Assembly: GCA_958299035.1 (NCBI GenBank)
Contig: CATQJL010000112.1
Coordinates: 61,735,823 to 61,799,822 of the forward strand
Reading direction: 5' to 3'
Source of the DNA: Cylicocyclus nassatus
Lineage: Eukaryota > Nematoda > Chromadorea > Rhabditida > Strongylidae
DNA length: 64,000 nucleotides
Below the pieces are notes generated by a model, which was given only the letters and a program-made list of their open reading frames with translations, was not told the DNA's origin and ran no database searches. The position numbers were made by a program, and so were the translations under genes. Positions 56,246 through 64,000 of the stretch are shown one piece after another; within the stretch, counting starts at the first letter, position 1, and each line of letters begins with the position of its first letter.

Positions 56246-57424
56246 GTAATATACTTTCTTCAGGGAGGTCATCTGACATTCTGATCAGAAAATCACATCT
56301 TTTTGGCACGAAACCGCCTCCACGTGTGGTTACGATAGGTATATTGTAAGGGTCCAAAACATAGATTTGGCTGGAATTTAGACTAGAGGCGCTTTCCGAC
56401 ATGCTCATTACAAAAATCATTTTCTTTTGGCGAGGTGGAGCCTTTTCATATAGTTAGATGGTAGATATACGGTATGAGGTCAAAACCAAGGATTTGCTCT
56501 TTTGTCTAGGAGTGTTACTGGCACGCTGAACCTAAGTACTACATTGATTTCTTGAGAGTGCCATTTTCTTTTTGCAACTAAACAAACCCCTTTCATGCTT
56601 TTCAAGCAATAGACTAAAAAAATACTCAAGAAAAGGCCTTATCATGCAAAATGACTGTGATATTCGTAATCACTGTACTGGTATACGCCCCTAACGACGT
56701 TTTGACCATCTTGAAATCTTGGACCATCTGCCGTACATCCATCGTAACCCGAGAAAATTGCGGTAACTTGCGAATTTAGTGTGCTTGTCATGTCCACGTG
56801 CCAAGTAATCTAGGCAAAGATTCGAGCAAATCGTGATCTGGATTCCGTACCGTGAATCTGCCGTAACCACATACGGAGGCGTTTCTGTGTAGAGAAAGAA
56901 GTGTGGTATTTGTGCTCAGCATGTCAGATAGCCTCCACGTTTGAGCGACACAAAATTTTGGGGGCGGCTAGCCGAATAGCGACAAAGACATTTTTCCGCG
57001 TTCTGGATACCACTATAAAAGACAGGTCCATTTGTGGACTAATTCATTCTTCTAAACGGTTTCCAGGTAAATCTAATTTTATCCATTGATATTCGTGATC
57101 GGCATGTCAAGTAACTCTTCAGAAGTTTCAGCGAAGTTCGTGGCTTTGACCCACCCTTATACCTACCGTACCCCCAGAAAATGGGGCTACCACGCAAAAT
57201 CAATGTGATATTCGGCACTAGCGGGTCGATTAACCTCCCTAGAAAGAATTTGAGCAAAATTCACGGTTTTGAAATCTTGGGGCCCAGATATTGGAAAGGC
57301 AACTGTAAGGATGAGCAGAGCTGGAATGCACTCAAAACACATAAGACTGCAACAATTACTGTAAGCCGGAATGAAAAACTTCTTGGACAGAATTCAATTC
57401 AAACCCATGGCAAGACTTCTAGGG
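56246..57424. repeat. Centre of the large inverted repeat: degenerate units in both orientations
   Basis: Loose repeats of a module with GCTGA-ACNAATAC, TTGATTTTNNNNGATAGTGCC, AAATTTGCTC and TNGCCTAG recur every 100-250 bases, forward on the left and inverted on the right, with low identity. No gene. Short ORFs at 56901-57089 and 57181-57441 have no domain. Confidence 0.45.
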
Positions 57425-58975
57425 CCCGTATAGCCGAGTAGCGCCATGTCTTTTCATAAGCTGCAAATCACCGCAACTCCATTATAAGGTATTGTTGCCT
57501 AGCAAGCATGGTATTCGTAATCAGCATGCTTCCAAACCCTTCTAAGCAAGTTGTGAGCAAATTTGGAACTTAGACACACTACACCGTGCACAACGCAACC
57601 CAATAAAACGGCGCTATCTTGAAAAATCAATACGATATTCATGTTCAGCGGGCTAAATAACTCTCTAGGCGAAGTTTAGAGGAACGTAATTTTGACTCCC
57701 TAAATATGGCCACAGTAACGCTCACAGGATGGCGTTACTTATGAAACAGGTGTGATGTGCAGTATGATCGAATAACCCTCGCCCCCCCCCCCTGAGCCAA
57801 ATTTTAGGCAAATTTGAGAACCTGGTGCTATCTTGGTGGGATGGACGCGCTCTATTCTAAATCCGGCAATTTAGTGCTGTTCTGTTACCGATCATCAAAA
57901 AACTTGAGTTGTATTTTCTTGAATTTCGAGTGCGTTGAACTTCATGCTAAACAGTTATAGCTTTACAATAGTTTAGCTCTCACAAGGTAAGGATACTTAG
58001 TCGAAGTGGTTTTCCATATGAAGTATATGCTGTCTTATAGAGCATGGAACGCTGATCCCTAATCTGCTTTCATTATCTGCAAAGCGCTTGTGGAAGGGAA
58101 GTTATGGGATTTTATGGGGCAAAAATTCAATGATTTGGCTAAGGTAATAAGAAGTATCGAAGTCCGGAGCTTGAAAGGTGTAATGACTGGCGTAATTTTA
58201 TTAGGCTAAAGGAATTAACTGCTTAAAGCGCTTTGGCAGTAAACATGACCCAATTTGAGCTCACAGCCTAAAGACTGCTACATGACCAAGGCGTAGAAGC
58301 CGCATTAATTGAGCGGGCGCGAACGCGGCGCGCGCGAAAGAAATTGCGCCTTCGTCATGCAGCAGCATATAAACTTTCAGATGATTTTTAGCAGCCGCGT
58401 GTTTTGATTTTTATTTCGAAAGATTCCCATAACCCCCCACCCAGAAGCGCTTTGCAAATACCGAAAGCAGATTTGGATTCAGCGCAGGGACTATAAGAGA
58501 GTACATATTTTATATACAAACTCCATTTCGACCAAGTATCCTTTCCTTGTCAGTACGATCTTTGCAATCAAAACCACGAATTCTGAATTACTCATAATTC
58601 TAGATCAGCTTCCACCCTGTCAATAAAATTAGGCAGGCACATAGCCATTAGGATACATAATCGGGATAGCCACCACCCTCTAAAGAATCATGAGACCCGA
58701 GCATGATTTCGGAATCCAAATGGACTGCAACTTTTGTTTGAACTTCAACTTTGTGTGCCATCATTTTGATAAGACTTTGATATTAATTGATGCAGTAAGG
58801 ACACTATAGCTATGGTTAGAGCCAGGCTGGTTAATTAGGTATTATGAGGGATTAAAAAATCTGGAAAAAATTAGGAAGCTCGCAAGATTTGGGCACAAAA
58901 TTAGGTAGTTTGGAGTCACTTGTTCTGGATATCAGCTTCAAATTTGATAGGAACGGCATGAAGAAAGTTAAATCA
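57425..58975. repeat. Large inverted repeat, right arm
   Basis: Inverse of 54117-56245 without that arm's two insertions. It carries instead its own insertion at 57982-58550. Because each arm lacks the other's insertions, the duplication predates all three. Confidence 0.78.
57982..58550. mobile_element. Fold-back element with ACAAGG termini
   Basis: ACAAGGTAAGGATACTTAGT at the left pairs with ACCAAGTATCCTTTCCTTGT at the right, with inner AAGCGCTT blocks and a GC-rich core (GCGGCGCGCGCG). The partner arm near 55430-55440 reads straight through, fixing both ends. No target duplication longer than one base is apparent. Confidence 0.72.
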
Positions 58976-60255
58976 GTGCGCCTTTTCCGACGCAAAATGG
59001 TGTTTACTTCGTCATCTATGCCCGATAATGCAAAAAATAGCAAGACAGGAGATTCTGCATAGTTTGAGCGAACTCATAAGATGTTAGAAAGATGCTGTTT
59101 TCAGAAATTTAATGTAAATATCGGTTGAAGGATTTTCAAAAGAGTTACAGTATACTGCACACCCAGCGCGACGTTGCATTTAGATCGCCGCTGGCATGGA
59201 GCCAAAAAAGCTCAAAAGCAGTATTTTGAAGTTTCCGAAAGCTTTCAGAAAACGCTGGGGACGCCGATTTTGAATACAAACTAGAATTTGATAGATTCAA
59301 CCTGAAGAGAGTTATGCAGGTGCGGCGACAACAACGGGGCAATGCGTTTATACCGCCAGTGGTCAAAAGAAAGCTTCTTTGAAAATTAGATTTTTGAACT
59401 TTTACAACTCTTTCGTGTTGTTCAGAGGAGCTGATCACAAATATCGAAGCTAGAATTCAACTGGTTGAACTTTAAGAGAGTTATCGTAAGGCGGCACTTC
59501 CGGCGCAACAACGCGTTCATATCATAGGATATCAAGGCGGCAGTGATGGCCGCCTTGAAAGTCCATTTTGGGAAACCCATGTTCATTTCAAATTCTGGAA
59601 AATCAAGGAAACTTATTCTTTCGAACAAGTTCAAGGAAAATCAATTTCACTCTCACAGCGAGGGGAGAGGGGAGTGTAAAATTAAACGTTCGCAAAGTAA
59701 AGTCTTGTTTGAAAAATTCTTGTCTCATTTCTTCCTCATTATAAGCAATTTAGAAACTTGCTTTCGATGTGAAGTTCAGTTTCTTCAGCAATAAAATGAG
59801 CATTCAATTTCGGTCTTGAGCGGAGGTGAAGTCTGAAGATTTCCGCAGTAGAGCCTTACTTGTTTTGATTAGATTCGTCTGCGTTTCGCGCACAATTTCC
59901 AAGAATCTAGAAATGATTTGCTTTGAGAGCAAGTGTGCAAAAAACTCATTTTCCTTGAAAAAGTAGCGTTCATGCAGGGTTTCGAACGAAGGAAATTCTG
60001 AAGCACGGCAAAGCAATTTTTAGCAACTTCCCAGAGCAGACTGTGCAATATATGTGGTGCAGTAGGATTCATCTCTTAGGTTTATTTTTTTATAACTTGT
60101 AATATTCTACTGATTGGGATTATATTTAGAGTTTGCTGCGCAACGACTTATTTCTGATACAAATACTGAATTAGCGTAGATTTCGGCTGTGTTAAATATG
60201 CGTTTCTCAAAGTATCTGCCCTCACCCACTTGCTAGCGACCCGTAGGGTCGCTAT
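58976..60255. repeat. Diverged repeat relatives, no gene
   Basis: The segment 59430-59520 (GGTTGAACTTTAAGAGAG, GGCGGCACTTCCGGCGCAAC) is the inverse of 43463-43545, and GAGCAAG/GCGAAA motifs resemble the 42230-43450 array. ORFs here have no domains. Confidence 0.45.
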
Positions 60256-60852
60256 TCTTATATATAAAGCTGAATGTATGTCTGTATGTATCTATGTACG
60301 TATGTGCAGAATAGAAATTTTTATTTTTGAACCTTGGACCAAACTTGGCACACATACACTTCGGGGCGGGGAGCGTGTGTCATAGGCTACTTTTCGTTAT
60401 CGATCTATATCGATTTTATTTTATCAGTTTTTGGCAAAGTTCGAGCTACGCGCTGGGAGTTGGCACAAGGAAGTAAATGAGCATGGCGATTGTAAATGCA
60501 ATATTAGTTTCCGGAATTATCGATTTTTGTCGATTTCATCGTTTTTTGCAAAGTTTGAGCTACAGGGCTGGAAGTTGGCACAGGGGGTGATCAAGCATGC
60601 TGATTTCGAATACAGTAATAGTTTTTGGTATTACCTATTACTTTTATTGATTTTATCGATTTTTTTCAAAATTTGAGCTGAAGGGCTGGGAGTTGGCACA
60701 GAGGGGTAAGTGGGCATACTGATTTCGAAAAGAACACAGGGAACAGGAAAGAAGTGTAGAAGTGGGTACAGGGAAAGGCTGCACAGGGATAGGGATGGGA
60801 CCTTTATTACAGTGTTTTGACAAGGCCGAGCGGAGCCGGGTAAGCAAGCTAG
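60256..60852 (+). mobile_element. Non-autonomous Helitron-like element, copy 4
   Basis: It starts TCTTATATATAAAGCTGAATG with a GTAT microsatellite and ends GCGGAGCCGGGTAAGCAAGC, CTAG, followed by T. The 5' neighbour is T rather than A, so one end deviates. Inside, the GGGCTGGGAGTTGGCACAG module occurs three times in the same orientation. Confidence 0.72.
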
Positions 60853-61686
60853 TGTTCTATTATTTTCAAGTACTACAGATCTACGATCCTCGAGAGATCA
60901 AAGAGAGTTGTCAAAACTACCTATACCTACTGTCTGTCCCAATCCCAACCAAGCCCTTTGCTGTCCCTTTGCTCTCTTCGAAATTGCGCATATGCTTTCG
61001 CGCAAGCCATGCAACGCGCCCGCTCTCAACTGATACATACTCTAAGCTGGACCTCTGTTTGTATAGAAGGCAATTGCACGAACATGGCCATAATTTTGTT
61101 ACCAGTGGCGATGCAACGATGACGACGAAAGGGCGCGGAGCCACCGTGTCGCGACAAATTGTTACGCCTTGTGGCCCTATGTTGCGACAGCATATGTTAC
61201 AGTAGTGAAAATGTTTGAAAATCATTCTGGCTACTGATCTACTCAGCCATCTTCTATCAGGGTGATCGGTAAAAAGTGGGGCACCTAGAGAATAACTGTA
61301 GAATTCTCAAAAAAGAAAAGTGGTGAAACTTCTTAATCTTGATAGATGTTAGAATAAATTATTCTCTTTCAGAAAATACCTATACAAGGCCATTTACATA
61401 CGTAATAACTTTTATAGTGGCTGAAATGCAAAGTTAGTCACTTTGACAAATTATAAACTTTGGGCAGTATCTGCGCAGTAAATCATGTGAGACCAGACCA
61501 CCTAAAGTGCCACTGCTGGAGTGGGTGGTGGGACAATAACTAAACCCACGACGGCTTGATGACCTCGACTTTCAAAGTCAGGAGACATGGCCATTAGCAG
61601 CTTCGAGAACAAAGATGCGCGTTATCATTTCTTTGTAGTTGAACGCATTTTTCTAGGTATCATCTGATAGAGCTTTTTATGTTCTA
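60853..61686. other. No gene recognised
   Basis: Intergenic DNA. The 147-codon ORF at 60762-61205 starts inside the Helitron and has no domain or splice support. Confidence 0.4.
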
Positions 61687-62348
61687 TCATGACTTATAAT
61701 AAAGCGCTAAGCGTCTGTCTTTTTGTGCGTGTGTCTGCATGTCTGTCTGTCACGAAATTCATGGAGGGAGCTGCAGCCAAGCTATCGAGCTACAATTTTG
61801 CATAACATACCGCACCAGCATGTAGGTCCACTATGCACAAGGACGAGTCGGTTCGATGAGCGGGTCCACGCGGCTTTTGGCAGGCGGAACTAGGTCGCTA
61901 ATTCGACATTTTGCAAAGTCATGATTTGCCTGACACGTAAATCTGCGTGCCATGAATTCTAGCCCAAATGGTATTCAAAAAGTCTGTTTTTCTGCGAAAA
62001 CAGCGCCAAAAAGTGGTAATCGCCATATAGTCGATTTGGCAAGGTTTTGGCTTGGATTGGAAAGATTTTTGCACGGAATTGTAGCCCAAAATGACTGCTA
62101 TCCTTATGACGACTACCAAGCCAAAACAAATTGAGTAATCCATTCAAATATTTCCTCGGCAAAAAAGTTTTTCTCTCAAAATTACCGATCTTACATGGAG
62201 ATGCTTCAAAAATGAACAGTTGTTTACGATTCATTTGTGATGTTCAGCATCACGTGGTGAGTTTCAAAGTCATCATTATGCGAACATGAGGAAGGCATAC
62301 GGAGGGAGAGCCAGTGCGAACCTCCGCGAAGCGGAGGTGACGCACTGG
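61687..62348. mobile_element. Possible second Helitron-like family, 5' end only
   Basis: A TTATAATAAAGCGCTAAGCG start and a GTCTGTCT microsatellite resemble the first family's 5' end. The segment ends in a strong hairpin (CCAGTGCGAACCTCCGCGAA and its near-inverse, 62311-62348). No CTRR-type end in the right context was identified. Confidence 0.35.
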
Positions 62349-62554
62349 TCCATCCATATGCAGATTATCTCAGAGTTTATCTATCTTCGGAAAATATAAG
62401 GCAAAACATGATTTATTTTTTCGGCGCCAAAAAATTGCGATTTTTCAGGTATTTCGCTTTTTTTATCCAGAAGAAAGAAATCCTGTATATCAATATACTT
62501 TATATAATCAATACTTATATAATATTTGGATAAGCATTTATTTGAATAAGCACT

Positions 62555-63010
62555 TTTTTTATGACCGGCCTGAAATGGTAGAAAGAATCAAGGAATTTGG
62601 ACGAAACTTTGCACACATGAAATTCTGGGTGGGGCGGGTGTCACTAAGCTTTTTCACCGAAAATCGCCGAGTGGCGTTATCGATTTATCGATTTTTTGCG
62701 TTTTTTGCCTAGCAATTTCGTTATGACCGGCCTAAAATGTCAGAAAACTTCATTAAATTCAAACGAAACTTTGCACACATGAACTTCGGGGTGGGGCGGT
62801 TGTCACTAGGCTTTTTCACCGAAAATCGCCAAGTGGCGCTATCGATTTATCGTTTTTTTTTGCGTTTTTTGCCTAGCAATTTCGTTATGACCGGCCTAAA
62901 ATGTTAGAAAACTTCATTAAATTCAAACGAAACTTTGTACACATGAACTTCGGGGTGGGGCCGGTGTCACTAAGCTTTTTCACCATAGGGGTTATCGATT
63001 TATCGAATTT
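62555..63010. repeat. Tandem repeat, about 163-bp unit, 2.8 copies
   Basis: ATGACCGGCCT occurs at 62561, 62723 and 62887, periods of 162 and 164. Each unit holds CGAAACTTTGCACACATGAA, GTGTCACTA and TATCGATTTATCG. The layout parallels the Helitron body (CAAACTTGGCACACATACAC, GTGTCATAGGC, CGATTTTATCGATTTTTTGC). Confidence 0.85.
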
Positions 63011-63150
63011 TGGGTTTCAATCTTTGTTGAGCAACTGGCAGGAAGGGATAGCTAAGCATGGTCAATTCGAATAAATTATCTACAACTTTAACCACTAAAC
63101 TTTTTGAACCTTTTTTCTTAATTTTTTGTATGCCACATTCTGTAGGCTAG

Positions 63151-63921
63151 CTGATATTTAACTATGCATTCACCTTTCGCAACGGGTTTCGTCGACTGCA
63201 TGGCTCATCAACAAAATCAGAATGGTTCATCCGCGAGATCAAATATGACCACCAAATCAAAATACCCTATCCCGGCCTTACGGTTCATTCATACCATGCC
63301 TTCATCGTGGTCGTACCTCCTTCGACTACTGTCACTCCCGAGACCATGGCGCCGACATTGACCCCCTCCAGCAATGGACCGTCCCCCTCCACACCTCAGT
63401 CGCAGATGCATATTGCCCAGAGATCCCGAGCCCGTGCCGCAGCAAGGCGCACTTCTGAAGCCATGCGTAGCCCCTTCGTCGTAGCCGAGAAACACCAGAG
63501 GAACGAGAACGGCGTCTTGCCTCAAGGCGTGAACGTCATCTTCGTCGACGGCATCAGGAACGACAGCGCAACGGACACCTTCAGGAGACACTGGATCAAT
63601 CCAGGCATGGTGCGAGCCCAGAACGGGTTGGCCAACGAGGATACGAGCCAATCGAACACAGCACAAACGATCTTTACGCTTGACTCGCGGCAACAAGTGA
63701 TGTTTGAACCGGCACCTACCTCCACCCCCATTCCGCAGATGCACATTGCGCAAAGAACTCGAGCACGTGGCACAATGCGGAGCTCCGTAACTGCACATAA
63801 CCGTCTTCATCATGGCCAGGAAGCACCAGAGGCCCAAGAAGAGCTTGCCCCGGTGCACGTAATATACCTTCGTTGTCGCCAGCACTACCACTTTCCAAAA
63901 AGATATAGATTAGATATATAG
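63151..63921 (+). CDS. Uncharacterised open frame with an internal duplication
   Basis: The frame is open from a stop at 63148 to the stop at 63919-63921, 256 codons, with no in-frame ATG near its start. If coding, it is an exon or lacks its true start. It is GC-rich against AT-rich surroundings. It opens NYAFTFRNGFRRLHG and contains IKIPYPGLTVHSYHAFIVVV, a Pro/Thr-rich linker, and two copies of QMHIAQR(S/T)RAR about 110 residues apart, each followed by matching VxAxxxxxR and EAPE/EKHQ-type blocks. A 200-codon ORF on the opposite strand overlaps it. I do not recognise the family. It may be a real terminal exon or a GC-rich repeat that happens to be open. Confidence 0.33.
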   Translation: MIFNYAFTFRNGFRRLHGSSTKSEWFIREIKYDHQIKIPYPGLTVHSYHAFIVVVPPSTTVTPETMAPTLTPSSNGPSPSTPQSQMHIAQRSRARAAARRTSEAMRSPFVVAEKHQRNENGVLPQGVNVIFVDGIRNDSATDTFRRHWINPGMVRAQNGLANEDTSQSNTAQTIFTLDSRQQVMFEPAPTSTPIPQMHIAQRTRARGTMRSSVTAHNRLHHGQEAPEAQEELAPVHVIYLRCRQHYHFPKRYRLDI

Positions 63922-64000
63922 ATTAAATTTATAGATTTGATTCACCCCTTTTTTATGTTCGTTCACGATGAATAGAAAAAGAATCATAGGATTTAAGGCA

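Overview
This window is nuclear DNA of a nematode, probably a clade V (rhabditid or strongylid) species with a repeat-rich genome. That is inferred from many short exons with TTTCAG-type 3' splice sites, acceptor-like sequences directly before start codons (as in spliced-leader trans-splicing), animal-type proteins, and dense non-autonomous DNA transposons. I cannot name the species.

Two genes can be rebuilt exon by exon on the + strand. The first (2892-20366) is a p120 RasGAP (RASA1) orthologue in 20 exons, with SH2-SH3-SH2-PH-C2-RasGAP order and every splice junction phase-compatible. The second (23500-25766) is a complete S-formylglutathione hydrolase (esterase D) in 8 exons with an intact Ser-Asp-His triad. 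On the - strand, 47548-48421 holds shuffled exons of the Paf1-complex TPR protein CTR9: a broken, rearranged copy. Weaker candidates are a small secreted protein (37628-39139), a 126-codon ORF (28358-28738, -), one orphan exon (27347-27432) and an open frame with an internal duplication (63151-63921).

Nearly everything else is mobile DNA, and many ends can be placed to the base. There are Helitron-type elements (TC...CTAG, usually between A and T), hAT-type MITEs with 8-bp target duplications, a GGCCTAAGGC family with a TTA duplication, several TA-flanked mariner-type elements, and TTAA-flanked elements. Many are fold-back structures, including a 76/76 perfect hairpin at 32048-32224.

From 46 to 59 kb the sequence is layered. 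An inverted segmental duplication (46.0-46.8 and 49.6-53.3 kb) brackets the CTR9 remnant and carries a 2.5-kb TTAA insertion on one side only. A second large inverted repeat (54.1-56.2 and 57.4-59.0 kb) carries different insertions in each arm. The uninterrupted partner arm therefore gives a natural empty site for four separate insertions. No conventional multi-gene system such as an operon, defence locus or biosynthetic cluster is visible. The most unusual content is this nested-insertion record, the internally palindromic Helitrons and the scrambled CTR9 copy.
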